The position numbers were made by a program, and so were the translations under genes. Below the pieces are notes generated by a model. The model saw only the letters and a program-made list of their open reading frames with translations, was not told the origin of the DNA and did no database searches. 42,634 bases of DNA, taken from NCBI GenBank assembly GCA_958451615.1, contig CAUDQR010000020.1, positions 1 to 42,634 on the forward strand, read 5' to 3'. Each line of letters begins with the position of its first letter. The first letter of the stretch is position 1. Below are positions 1-7,975 of this stretch, in pieces. The stretch comes from an uncultured Collinsella sp. (lineage in GTDB: Bacteria > Actinomycetota > Coriobacteriia > Coriobacteriales > Coriobacteriaceae).

Positions 1-28
1 ATCCTGCGTGTTGGCTTAAAAATTTTGG

Positions 29-63
29 CGTGCCGCCCGGTTGGGGGCGGCACGTTTTGTTTG
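29..63 (+). terminator. Rho-independent terminator of a gene left of the window
   Basis: A 10-bp perfect stem (29-38 with 45-54, six-base loop) is followed by TTTTGTTT. It reads as a plus-strand terminator, so a plus-strand gene probably ends just outside the window. It could also act weakly on minus-strand transcription leaving the two-component genes. Confidence 0.75.
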
Positions 64-106
64 GGCTGCACGTTTTTGTTTTGGGAGATCCATTTGAGCC
101 TCATAG

Positions 107-170
107 TTATGTTCACGTTCGGGAACATAACGCCAGTTGCCTTAGCTAAGTTCACGTTCGGGAACATAGC
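107..170. repeat. Two copies of a small palindrome downstream of the kinase gene
   Basis: GTTCACGTTCGGGAAC occurs at 111-126 and 150-165. Each copy is an inverted repeat (GTTC/GAAC around ACGTTCGG). Flanking bases extend the pairing: TTAT/ATAA in the first copy and GCTA/TAGC in the second, which has one mismatch. The outer base pairs differ between copies while the core is fixed, as in a repeated operator or small hairpin pair. They lie between the outside terminator and the 3' end of the kinase gene. Confidence 0.6.
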
Positions 171-194
171 CGTCCGCAGCGCAAGACGGCCCGG

Positions 195-1238
195 CTACTC
201 AAAGTATTGGAACTTGTTCGTCGAGAAGGCGAACGTTACGACAAAGCCTTCGCCGGAGTCGGATGCCGCCGTGACGTCGATGCCCATCTTGGAGCATAGG
301 CGCGCCACCAGGTAGAGGCCGATGCCCGTTGCGCGCTTGGTGGTGCGGCCGTTGTCGCCGGTAAAGCCCTTCTCGAACACGCGTGGCAGGTCTGCCGCAC
401 ACACGCCGCAGCCGTTGTCCGCAACGGTGAGCTCGATGCGCTCGCTCGCCAGGCCCTCGTCCAGTAACGCGCCCGAAAACACGATCTTCGCGCCGTCCTC
501 GCGCGCATATTTAATGCTGTTCTGAATGAGCTGGCCCAGGATAAACTCGAGCCATTTTTCGTCGGTAAAGACCTCGAAGTCGAGGTTCTCGCACACCGGA
601 GCCACGTGCGCCGCAATGAGCTCGCGCGCGTTGGCCTTAATCGCACCCGTCACCAAGGTCTTAAGGTCCCAGCGGCGAATCAGGTAGTCGCGCTCCACGA
701 CTTCCGAGCGCGCGTAGTACAGCGCCTGGTCGATATAGCGTTCCACGCGAGCCAACTCGCGACCCAGGTCATCGACACGTGTTGGGTCATCTGCGCCGCC
801 GTCGAGGTTTTCCAGAATCAGGTGAGCCGCCGCCAGGGGCAGCTTGGCCTCGTGGACCCAGCTCTCGATATAGTCGCGATAGTCTTCGGTCTGACGCCGG
901 CCCTCGGCAACCTCGTCGCAGGCGGCTTTGCCCACCCGGCACAGGACCTCGTACTCGAGCTCGCCCTCGGCATAGGTTGGGCATTGCACCATCTCCTGCA
1001 CCCATGCGGGACTCTCGAGCTCCTCTGCCGCGCGCTCCAACTGACGCAGAAAACGGCGACGGCGAGCGTACTCGATCACGATGCCGAGCATACCGAAGAT
1101 AAAGGACACGCCAACCGCCACGACCACGATAGAAACGGGTGCGCCGGCGACCGTCAGCACAAAGCAGCTCAGCAGCACGCCGCACGTCCACACGGCGACG
1201 GGAAGCAGTGCATCTTTAAAGAACTTGCCAAACGACAT
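195..1238 (-). CDS. Sensor histidine kinase, BceS/intramembrane-sensing type
   Basis: This is a 347-residue membrane kinase that should phosphorylate the regulator encoded just upstream. Two closely spaced membrane segments (about residues 11-31 and 35-55) leave almost no extracellular loop, which is typical of intramembrane-sensing kinases of the BceS/GraS type that respond to antimicrobial-peptide transporters. The phospho-acceptor box is WVHEAKLPL with His129, matching the WxHExKxP form of this class. The ATPase domain shows an N box (LIQNSIKYA, Asn240), DNGCGV (from 274) and ATGIGLYL (303-310). It follows the regulator with a 9-nt gap. No BceAB-type permease is in the window; one may lie to the left, but that is inference. 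Confidence 0.9.
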   Translation of the reverse strand: MSFGKFFKDALLPVAVWTCGVLLSCFVLTVAGAPVSIVVVAVGVSFIFGMLGIVIEYARRRRFLRQLERAAEELESPAWVQEMVQCPTYAEGELEYEVLCRVGKAACDEVAEGRRQTEDYRDYIESWVHEAKLPLAAAHLILENLDGGADDPTRVDDLGRELARVERYIDQALYYARSEVVERDYLIRRWDLKTLVTGAIKANARELIAAHVAPVCENLDFEVFTDEKWLEFILGQLIQNSIKYAREDGAKIVFSGALLDEGLASERIELTVADNGCGVCAADLPRVFEKGFTGDNGRTTKRATGIGLYLVARLCSKMGIDVTAASDSGEGFVVTFAFSTNKFQYFE

Positions 1239-1247
1239 AGCCGGCCC

Positions 1248-1919
1248 CTAGACCGAATAGCCTTGGCCGCGATGCGTGGTCAGATACCCCTTAACGCCGA
1301 TTTTTTCGAGCGTGGTGCGCAGACGGTTGATGTTGACGGTAAGCGTGTTGTCGTCCACGAAGGCATCGGAGTCCCACAGGTCCTGCATGATGGCCGAGCG
1401 CGAGACAATCTTGCCCGCGCGACTCAGAAGCAGCGAGAGAATGCGCAGCTCATTTTTGGTGAGCTCGGTGCTGTCGCCGGTCGCCGTGTTGGTGACCATA
1501 GAGCGGGCGAGGTCGAGCTCCAGCCCCTTGTGGACGAGCGTGCTGCGCTCGCCTGACGCCGCGGTGCGACGCAGCAGTGCGTTGATGCGCGCCACGAGCA
1601 CGCGCGCGCTATAGGGCTTGGGAACAAAGTCGTCCGCGCCGAGCGTCATGGCCATGACCTCGTCGATCTCGGTCGTGCGCGACGTGAGGACGATGATGGG
1701 GACCTCGGATTCGCGACGGACTTCGTGGCAGATGTGCTGACCGTCTTTGACGGGAAGCGTCAGGTCGAGCAGTACCAAGTCGGGCGCAGCGGCCAGGATG
1801 TCACGCGAGACGTGCTCGAACGACTCGCAGGCCTCCACCTCAAAACCGGCACGGGCCAGAATGTCGGCAAGCTCGCGACGAATGGGCTCGTCGTCCTCAA
1901 CGATATAGATCAGCGCCAT
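1248..1919 (-). CDS. OmpR-family response regulator paired with the BceS-like kinase
   Basis: This 223-residue protein has an N-terminal receiver with the acidic pair EDD (8-10), phospho-acceptor Asp52 (LLDLTLP), Ser80 and Lys101 (VPKPY). It is followed by a winged-helix DNA-binding domain (about 125-223) ending RGQGYSV. The gene precedes the kinase, so the two form one transcript. The start is preceded on the minus strand by AGAGGGGAG about 7 nt upstream. A -10-like CATAAT lies at 1953-1958 on the minus strand, without a convincing -35. Expected role: control of a cell-envelope or drug-response transporter. Confidence 0.92.
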   Translation of the reverse strand: MALIYIVEDDEPIRRELADILARAGFEVEACESFEHVSRDILAAAPDLVLLDLTLPVKDGQHICHEVRRESEVPIIVLTSRTTEIDEVMAMTLGADDFVPKPYSARVLVARINALLRRTAASGERSTLVHKGLELDLARSMVTNTATGDSTELTKNELRILSLLLSRAGKIVSRSAIMQDLWDSDAFVDDNTLTVNINRLRTTLEKIGVKGYLTTHRGQGYSV

Positions 1920-2061
1920 GGATTCCGCTCCCCTCTTGGTTGTCTTGTCCCATTATGACCGCGAAGCCGCAGGCACGCGCCCCACGCGGCACCAAGGTGA
2001 CAGAACTGTTCGCGAACGAAAGCGTTTGGCTCGCCCCTCGCTCGCAACGGGCGCGGGGATC

Positions 2062-2098
2062 AAATGATTATTAAATCCCCGTCCCAGAAAAATCATTT
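2062..2098 (-). terminator. Weak hairpin at the end of the 2097-2828 gene
   Basis: AAATGATT (2062-2069) can pair with AATCATTT (2091-2098), which overlaps the stop codon of the minus-strand gene. The loop is 21 nt and no good U tract follows, so terminator function is uncertain. Confidence 0.3.
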
Positions 2099-2828
2099 AG
2101 CGGCGGGCACGAAGCTTTTCGTAGCCGTCGGCGAAGAAAGCGACCGTGGCGGCGTCGGCCTCGGCGGCGTCCGTCTCGGCGGCGGGAACCACGCCGTGCT
2201 CGTCACTCACCAGGAACAGCGCGCCCTTGAGCTGTGCGGGGATGTCCACGCGCGTGACCGGGATGCCCTTGGTCTGGGCCAGCTGCTCAATGAGCGTCGC
2301 CGTGCCGCACAGGCACTCGTCCGCCGGCGCCACAAAGGCAAGCTCGCCGTCGTCGACGGCAGCAAGCAGCTCGGGCGCCACGCCGGTTTCGTCGGCCTCG
2401 GAGCGGGCCTCGGCGGAGCGGGCGCGCAGCGCCTTGGCCGACGTGTCGGCCAGCGGCTCGTACTCCCCCACCGTCATGGCGGCGTTGCCGTTGATGTCGA
2501 TCACCAGCATAAGCACGCCGTCGTGCGCGGTGTAATCGCCCTCGGCAAGCGACCACTCAACGTGCTGTTTGGCCCAGCTGAGCATGTTATGGGTAAGCGG
2601 TTCGCCCTGCACCAGACGCTCGGACAGCGCACGGATGTGACGGTTGAGCATGGGCACCTTTTTGTTGGACATGCGCCAACGGCAGACAAGCGCGGGCTTG
2701 TCGAGCGTGAACTTCTCGACCGCCTCCTGATTGGCGCAAAAGTCCTCGTACGCACGCTGATCCTCGGCATTGCCAAACAGCTCGGCATCATCAATCTGGG
2801 GCATGGTCATACCTTTCGTGTTAGTCAT
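2097..2828 (-). CDS. Conserved-looking protein of unknown function (243 aa)
   Basis: I do not recognise the family. The protein is soluble, acidic, and has no signal peptide or membrane segment. The N-terminal half contains LVCRWRMSNKKVPMLNRHIR (about 47-66) and a stretch VLMLVIDINGNAAMTVGEYE that looks like two beta strands. The C-terminal half ends in an Ala/Glu-rich segment. Third-position GC matches the neighbours, so it is a real gene. The start at 2828 has AGAGGA 5 nt upstream; an internal ATG seven codons in (MTMPQ), preceded by AAAGGT, is an alternative. It follows the purH terminator, so it is probably transcribed separately. Confidence 0.75.
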   Translation of the reverse strand: MTNTKGMTMPQIDDAELFGNAEDQRAYEDFCANQEAVEKFTLDKPALVCRWRMSNKKVPMLNRHIRALSERLVQGEPLTHNMLSWAKQHVEWSLAEGDYTAHDGVLMLVIDINGNAAMTVGEYEPLADTSAKALRARSAEARSEADETGVAPELLAAVDDGELAFVAPADECLCGTATLIEQLAQTKGIPVTRVDIPAQLKGALFLVSDEHGVVPAAETDAAEADAATVAFFADGYEKLRARR

Positions 2829-2845
2829 TCCGTCCTCTTATACCA

Positions 2846-2880
2846 AAAAGACGGCCCTCCAAACGGAGCGACCGTCTTTT
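2846..2880 (-). terminator. Terminator downstream of purH
   Basis: AAAAGACGG (2846-2854) pairs with CCGTCTTTT (2872-2880), with an inner CTCC/GGAG pairing. On the minus strand the stem ends in CTTTTTGG. It lies between purH and the 2097-2828 gene and is the natural end of the purH transcript, after the structured element at 2921-3051. Confidence 0.8.
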
Positions 2881-2920
2881 GCAGAGATTATTTTGACGAT
2901 ATGGCCAGGCGACCGATCAA

Positions 2921-3051
2921 CTTAATGGGATAGAACAACATCCCATTAAGGGTTTTCCAAGTGCCCGAGATTGCCCCGAAAGAGGAGCGCCGCGTACTAA
3001 ATGTACGCAAGTGACGGTTTGAGGGGCAAGGTCGGGTGCTTGGGAAAGCCC
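2921..3051 (-). repeat. Structured palindromic element, copy 1 (after the purH stop)
   Basis: The arms 2950-2977 and 3023-3051 form a long, nearly continuous stem. The enclosed core carries GAAAGAGGAGCG, a GCGTAC/GTACGC mini-hairpin (2992-3007) and GACGGTTTGAG. A second perfect 11-bp hairpin (2921-2931 with 2940-2950) abuts it. The element starts at the purH stop codon (3051-3053). A second copy with compensatory stem changes lies at 33896-33994, directly after the hisF stop. It may be a structured 3' UTR RNA or a mobile REP-like element; I cannot tell which. Confidence 0.75.
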
Positions 3052-4658
3052 TAGTGCCTAAAATGCCTAGCACCGGTGAAGACCATTGCGATGCCATGCT
3101 CGTTGCAGGCCTGGATGCTCTCGTCGTCGCGCTTGGAACCGCCGGGCTGGATGATGCAGGTCACACCATGCGCGGCAAGCACGTCGACGTTGTCGCGGAA
3201 CGGGAAGAATGCATCGCTTGCGCAGGCAAAGCCGCCCTTTTCCACGCCCTCGCGCTCGCAGAAGTCTTCGGCACGCTCGCAGGCCAGCAGCGCAGAATCC
3301 ACGCGGTTGGGCTGACCCGGGCCCATGCCAATGCCGGCCTTACCCTTGGAGACCAGGATGGCATTGGACTTAACGCCCTTGCAGACCTTCCAGGCAAACT
3401 CGAGCTCGGCCATCTCGGCGTCGGTGGGCTTGCGGTCGGTGGGGAACGTAAAGGTCGCGGGATCCTCGGTCACGTGGTCGACCTCCTGCACCAGCATGCC
3501 GCCGTCGATGGAGCGCAGCTCCACCTGGGCGCCGTGGTCCACGCCGCCGGTCGCCAGCACGCGCAGGTTGGGGCGCTTGGCCATGCGCTCGAGCGCCTCG
3601 GCAGTGTAGCTCGGGGCGATGATAACCTCGACGAACTGCTTGTTCTGGTCGGCGAAATGCTCAACCAGCTCATAGGGTACCTCGCGGTTGCAGGCGATGA
3701 TGCCACCGAAGGCGCTCTTGGGATCGCAGGCGAAGGCGCGGTCGTAGGCAGCCGTGATGTCCTCGGCAACGGCGGAGCCGCAGGGGTTCTGATGCTTGAG
3801 GATCACGCAGGCCGGCTCGTCGAACTCTCGGACCAGGTTCCAGGCGGCATCGGCGTCCAGATAGTTGTTGTAGCTGAGCGGCTTGCCCTGGATCTGCTCG
3901 GAGCCCACAAGCGGGAACTGAGAGCTCGCGGTGTTCTCGCAGCCCTCGGCAAAGCGATAGACCGTGGCCTTCTGCTGCGGGTTCTCGCCGTAGCGCAGGT
4001 CGTCGACCTTCTCCAGCGAGATCTCGAGCTTGGTAGAGGTGTCCGCCACGTCGCTTGCCTGGGCGGCGAGCCAACGGGAGATAGCCGTGTCGTAGGCGGC
4101 GGTAGTCTGGTAGACCTTCACCTGCAGGCGACGACGGGTGGAAAGCGTGGTGCAACCGCCGGTCTCGCGCATCTCGGCAAGGACGGCGTCGTAGTCGGCC
4201 GGGTCGGAGATGACGGTAACGCTCGCGGCGTTCTTGGCGGCAGAGCGCAGCATGGAGGGGCCACCGATGTCGATGTGCTCGATGGCATCCGCAAAGGTGA
4301 CCTCGGGGTTGGCAACGGTCTTCTCGAACTCGTACAGGTTGACGACGACCAGGTCGATCAGCTTAATGCCGTGCTGAGCGGCTTCCTGCATGTGCTGCTC
4401 GGAATCGCGACGGGCAAGCAGCGCGCCGTGAACCTTGGGATGCAGCGTCTTGACGCGGCCGTCCATCATCTCGGGATAGCCCGTAAACTCCTCGATGGGG
4501 GTTACGGGAACGCCCGCGTCCTCGATGGCACGAGCCGTGCCGCCCGTAGAGATGATCTCGACGCCAAAGTCGTCAACCAGCGTCCGTGCGAAATCGACGA
4601 CGCCCGTCTTATCGGTAACCGAGATCAACGCGCGTGCGATCTTCACATCAGATCCCAT
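3051..4658 (-). CDS. purH: Bifunctional AICAR formyltransferase / IMP cyclohydrolase
   Basis: PurH catalyses the last two steps of de novo IMP synthesis: formylation of AICAR with 10-formyl-THF, then ring closure. The 535-residue length is normal. The N-terminal cyclohydrolase/MGS-like domain shows ISTGGTA (36-42), [12 protein letters not shown] (67-78) and [13 protein letters not shown] (131-143). The C-terminal formyltransferase domain shows [11 protein letters not shown] (221-231), the catalytic Lys288-His289 in ILKHQNPCG, and [14 protein letters not shown]. The start is preceded by AGGAGG (4665-4670) with good spacing. It appears monocistronic, ending at the structured element and the terminator near 2846-2880. 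Confidence 0.98.
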   Translation of the reverse strand: MGSDVKIARALISVTDKTGVVDFARTLVDDFGVEIISTGGTARAIEDAGVPVTPIEEFTGYPEMMDGRVKTLHPKVHGALLARRDSEQHMQEAAQHGIKLIDLVVVNLYEFEKTVANPEVTFADAIEHIDIGGPSMLRSAAKNAASVTVISDPADYDAVLAEMRETGGCTTLSTRRRLQVKVYQTTAAYDTAISRWLAAQASDVADTSTKLEISLEKVDDLRYGENPQQKATVYRFAEGCENTASSQFPLVGSEQIQGKPLSYNNYLDADAAWNLVREFDEPACVILKHQNPCGSAVAEDITAAYDRAFACDPKSAFGGIIACNREVPYELVEHFADQNKQFVEVIIAPSYTAEALERMAKRPNLRVLATGGVDHGAQVELRSIDGGMLVQEVDHVTEDPATFTFPTDRKPTDAEMAELEFAWKVCKGVKSNAILVSKGKAGIGMGPGQPNRVDSALLACERAEDFCEREGVEKGGFACASDAFFPFRDNVDVLAAHGVTCIIQPGGSKRDDESIQACNEHGIAMVFTGARHFRH

Positions 4659-4935
4659 GCAGTCCTCCTGTCTGGTACGCCGCCGTGCTCTGTGAGTCGG
4701 TGATACGTCGATCTGCAGCGCTCGCGCAGCGGCATTGAAAATACTGATTCAATGTAGCGCATCGAGCGCGACGTTGCACCCCGCAACGCACGGCTGTGCA
4801 GAAAAAGTTTGCGAGCGGGGGTTGCAGGAGCGCCGCTGAGCACGGTGAGTTGATGGAACACAGGGGCACCATAATTAGATGCCAATGGCGTGGTAGAACT
4901 GTGCTCGATATGCATCCGCAATAGAAAGAGGCACC
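4659..4935. other. Divergent intergenic region between purH and the acetyltransferase gene
   Basis: This 277-bp region must hold the promoters of two divergent genes. For purH a minus-strand TACATT (4751-4756) is a possible -10. For the plus strand TTGATG (4850-4855) and CATAAT (4870-4875) occur, but only 14 bp apart. No riboswitch-like structure or clear operator was seen. Confidence 0.35.
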
Positions 4936-5577
4936 ATGGTCTCGCGGGTTCTCTACCGACCGTTTGATACCGAAGATTTCGACGCCATCGCGCTGATCTT
5001 GCAGCAGCTTTGGCACAACAACTCGGATAACGATGAGTACAACCGCCTCGAAGCCGCGTGCGACCTTGCCTACTGCCTTTCTTCCTCGACGTTTTCGCAG
5101 GTTGCTGTTATAGATGGCGAGGCACGCGGCATTTCGCTTGCGCGTGCGGGACAGAGCTCCGGCACCGCCGTCAGGGAACATTGGATGGATACTGAACGTG
5201 CACTGCTGTCGCAGATGCGCGAGCTGGAGCCCGATGCCTGCGCCGAGTATCTCTCGTTTGTGCGCGCAACCATCCGAACCAACAACCGCCTGCTCGAGAG
5301 CAGCCCGTTGCCGCACGACAACGAGGTCACACTGCTTGCCGTTGATCGCGAAGTCCACGGCCTGGGCGTTGGCTCGGTGTTGCTCGATGCCGCCGTCTCG
5401 TACCTTTCCTCGCGCGGGGCGACAAGGGCGCACCTGTACACCGACTCCAACTGCTCGTGGAAGTTCTACGAACTGCACGGCTTTAAGCGCACCGCCACGC
5501 ACCGCGCCAACCGCGAAGAGCGCCGCCACGCCATGCCGCGCGAAAGCTTCCTCTACGAGCTGGACCTAACCGTCTAG
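4936..5577 (+). CDS. GNAT-family N-acetyltransferase
   Basis: This 213-residue protein is a probable acetyl-CoA-dependent acetyltransferase of unknown substrate. The C-terminal half has the GNAT core: beta strand NEVTLLAVDREVHGLGVGSVL (about 129-149) with the acetyl-CoA pyrophosphate loop R-E-V-H-G-L-G-V-G, then a helix, then YTDSNCSWKFYELHGFKR, the usual motif near the end of the fold. The N-terminal 120 residues are less typical and may form a substrate-specific extension. The start has AAAGAGG 5 nt upstream. The gene is divergent from purH and stands alone, followed by a repeat-rich stretch. Confidence 0.88.
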   Translation: MVSRVLYRPFDTEDFDAIALILQQLWHNNSDNDEYNRLEAACDLAYCLSSSTFSQVAVIDGEARGISLARAGQSSGTAVREHWMDTERALLSQMRELEPDACAEYLSFVRATIRTNNRLLESSPLPHDNEVTLLAVDREVHGLGVGSVLLDAAVSYLSSRGATRAHLYTDSNCSWKFYELHGFKRTATHRANREERRHAMPRESFLYELDLTV

Positions 5578-5593
5578 CCCAGCAGCCACACCT

Positions 5594-5661
5594 AGTCATT
5601 TAAGAACGTCCCCAATGACTGATCCCCAACAACTAGTCATTTAAGTCTGTCCCCAATGAGT
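5594..5661. repeat. Short 27-nt repeat family, copies A and B
   Basis: Copy A (5594-5620) and copy B (5635-5661) share AGTCATTTAAG, then CCCCAATGA, with terminal AGTCATT/AATGACT pairing in copy A. A third copy lies at 32930-32956, over the hisE stop. They are spaced 41 bp apart here. The common core TTAAGaaCGTCCCCAATGA marks a dispersed repeat family. Confidence 0.75.
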
Positions 5662-5691
5662 GGCCTAGGGGGTTTGTAGATAGCCGTGGTC

Positions 5692-5907
5692 AAAATACAT
5701 CAAATATGAGTACTGTTACCTTTTTAGTAGCAGCGATTCGGGGCATTTTTGATGCTTATAGGCATGACGACCAGCTGCACGAGCTGACGTAACTCCCCAA
5801 ATGTTCAATAAAATGGGCTCCTAACGAGGAGTACTCTCATTAGGAGCCCATTATTATGTGCAAACATATGTGACCAACGCAGCAACAGTACTCATATTTG
5901 GTATTTT
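5692..5907. repeat. Inverted-repeat element with internal hairpin
   Basis: Terminal inverted repeats enclose about 166 bp: CAAATATGAGTACTGTT (5701-5717) is perfectly complementary to 5884-5900, and pairing extends outward for about 6 bp with a 2-bp bulge. Inside is a perfect 13-bp hairpin (5812-5824 with 5840-5852). No ORF of note lies within it. The shape is that of a MITE-like or other non-coding palindromic element. The 5578-6028 gap has no other gene. Confidence 0.65.
5800..5852 (-). terminator. Hairpin likely ending the DUF2207 transcript
   Basis: This is a 13-bp perfect stem (5812-5824/5840-5852). On the minus strand it is followed by TTTTATTG, a fair U tract. It is the only strong hairpin between the DUF2207 stop (6029) and the convergent acetyltransferase gene, and could also terminate plus-strand reads. 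Confidence 0.55.
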
Positions 5908-6028
5908 TTGTCCACTGCCCCTTGTGCGAAGGTCCTCAGCGGAAAGTTTGACCCGTTTCGATGCACAAAAATGGGATGAATCTTCCCTGGCAACCGCCCA
6001 GAAAGATCCACCCCAAAGCAAGCGCTCG

Positions 6029-7975
6029 CTAGAACGTTCCGCCGCCGCCTCCGCCGACGCCGCCACCGCCGCCACCGGAAAAGCCGCCGCCGCTGCCGCC
6101 GCTCGAACTATCGGAACTCGAAGCCAGCTCGTGGATGGTCTCGTGGTACACATCGTTGAACGAATCGAGCGGGGACTCGTTGCCGTAGTGATGGTAATAC
6201 CACCAGTAGCAGGGGTAGTTGTCGTAGAAATCGTCGCTGTTGCGCAGGTCCGCAGGCACGGCCTCGGCCAGCTGTCGCAGCACTTCTTTCGAAACGCCCA
6301 GGGCAACGCCCATCACCAGCAGTTTGTTCCACAAGATCAGGTCGCTGGGGACGGCCTCCTTCAGACGCGTAAAGTCCTCGAGCCAATGCTTGAGCGCCTT
6401 GCAGCGAGCCGCCACCTCGGCGCCCTCCGGCGTGTAGCGGCGGAAGGTGCAGCTCAGGACAAAGCCCACGATCGTGACGGGGATCGAGATCATAGCGGCA
6501 CCGACGTTGGCGTCCGCAAAGTCGGTATAGATCAGAGAGCCCAGAATGCCAAAGACGATGATGATGCCGAGAACCAAGCCGGCAACCAGGGCGATGGTGC
6601 CGTCCGAGGCGATAAGCTCGCGCGTCTCCAGCTTGCCCTTAACCGTGCTTTGATAGTCCTCGAGCTTGTTGCCAACAGATTCAGTACGCTCGCTGGCATA
6701 CTCCTCCAGCTCGCTAAACGTGCGTGAACGGACGCCGTCTTTATCGGGCTTAACGCCGGCGAAGAAGACCTTGAGCACATCGCGATCGATGCCGTCCTTC
6801 TTGGCAGCCTTCCAGGCCTCGTCGGTCACTGTGATGCGATACGTCTGCTCCTCTTTTTCGCGACGGAGCAGACCCTTCTTCTTGGTCTCGGTCGCTTCTT
6901 CCAGCTTGATCACGCGGTCGTCGGTGAGCTTCATAAGCGTGGCGATATATGCCTGATCGGGCACGTCGTTCCAGCTCATGAGGGCCGAAAGCACGGCGGG
7001 ATGGTCGGCCGAAGGCACATCGCGGAAATATTCGTCCTGGAAAAGCGGCTTGGGCTTGCGGCGGCGCAGCTTGAGCACAACGATTGTGCCGGTAAAGGCC
7101 ACCGCCGCGACAACACTTAGCACGGCAAGCGCATTGGCAATCATGCGAGCGTGAGCGCGGCGAGCGTTGGCCTCGTCGGCCCATTCCTTCTCTTCGCTCA
7201 GAATCGTCGACATGCGCTTTTCGCCCGAGACGGCAAGCTGCGGCACCCAGTCGCTGGGGAAGGCGATGCGTGCCTCGGCGAATTCGCCCTCATGCACGCA
7301 GGGAATGGTATAGGTGACCATGGGCTCGTCCGCATCGAGCGACACGTCGCCCGTCAGTGGGCCGTGGCCCCATGCGCGGAAGTTATCGCCCTTGACGGCA
7401 GCCGTCCCGGCAGCGGCATTTGCAAAGTAGACTTCCATCTCGACGTCATCGGAATCCGCCGACCAGCCGTCACCCACGAACTTCCAGTAGAGCTCGGCGG
7501 TATCGGCCCAGTTCATAACCGCACCGGTCATGGAATAACTCACGTAGTAGATTGCGCTGTCGCCGCTCTCGTGGGGGCTGAACACCTTAATCTTTACGCC
7601 GTCGTCGGACTGCTCCACCGTGTAAACGCCGTCGTCGCCTTTGTTTGCGCTGTCGACCTTGTTAAACGCAGCGTCGTCTTCCTCGACGCTCAGCACATTG
7701 ACGACCACCGAGCCGCCTTGCTGGTTAGAGCCTGTATTGATATCCCAATACACGCCGTTAATGTCGTCGTCGAAATCGAACTGGCGTCCCTCGACAACGG
7801 TCAGCGAGCCATCGGCCTCAACCGTGGCACCGATATAGGTTTGGCTCATGGAGTAGCCGTCGGCGTGCGCGACGGCAGGCAGCAGCAACAACGCAAGCGC
7901 GACGAGTGCGCAGACGGAAGCGAACCGCGCAAACAGGCGGCGCTGCCGACAGGGCTGGGCAACGGGGGCGTTCAT
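6029..7975 (-). CDS. DUF2207 predicted membrane protein with glycine-rich tail
   Basis: This 648-residue protein has a cleavable signal peptide (RRQRRLF-type basic start, hydrophobic core ALVALALLLLPAV, AHA cleavage site). Next comes an extracytoplasmic DUF2207 domain rich in beta strands (includes GVYWDINTGSNQQGG), a membrane segment near residue 290, a cytoplasmic region with basic/acidic helices, two more membrane segments (LVAGLVLGIIIVFGILGSLIY and AAMISIPVTIVGFVLSC), and a C-terminal tail of mostly Gly and Ser. I chose the ATG at 7975, which has AAAGGA upstream, over the ATG 12 codons earlier. The family's function is unknown; tails of this kind are common in it. The gene is monocistronic. 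Confidence 0.85.
   Translation of the reverse strand: MNAPVAQPCRQRRLFARFASVCALVALALLLLPAVAHADGYSMSQTYIGATVEADGSLTVVEGRQFDFDDDINGVYWDINTGSNQQGGSVVVNVLSVEEDDAAFNKVDSANKGDDGVYTVEQSDDGVKIKVFSPHESGDSAIYYVSYSMTGAVMNWADTAELYWKFVGDGWSADSDDVEMEVYFANAAAGTAAVKGDNFRAWGHGPLTGDVSLDADEPMVTYTIPCVHEGEFAEARIAFPSDWVPQLAVSGEKRMSTILSEEKEWADEANARRAHARMIANALAVLSVVAAVAFTGTIVVLKLRRRKPKPLFQDEYFRDVPSADHPAVLSALMSWNDVPDQAYIATLMKLTDDRVIKLEEATETKKKGLLRREKEEQTYRITVTDEAWKAAKKDGIDRDVLKVFFAGVKPDKDGVRSRTFSELEEYASERTESVGNKLEDYQSTVKGKLETRELIASDGTIALVAGLVLGIIIVFGILGSLIYTDFADANVGAAMISIPVTIVGFVLSCTFRRYTPEGAEVAARCKALKHWLEDFTRLKEAVPSDLILWNKLLVMGVALGVSKEVLRQLAEAVPADLRNSDDFYDNYPCYWWYYHHYGNESPLDSFNDVYHETIHELASSSDSSSGGSGGGFSGGGGGGVGGGGGGTF

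Noticed and set aside
606..1556. Plus-strand ORF of 316 codons opposite the two-component genes
   Set aside because: Overlaps two confirmed genes on the other strand and has no domain or ribosome site.
3036..4703. Long plus-strand ORF (555 codons) opposite purH
   Set aside because: Antisense shadow of a GC-rich gene; composition is Gly/Ala/Val/His/Leu-rich without motifs, while purH has every family signature.
4648..5529. Minus-strand ORF opposite the acetyltransferase
   Set aside because: No motif; the plus-strand gene has the GNAT core and a Shine-Dalgarno.
5594..5661. Possible start of a CRISPR array
   Set aside because: Only two imperfect units here with a 14-bp gap, a third copy far away, and no cas genes.
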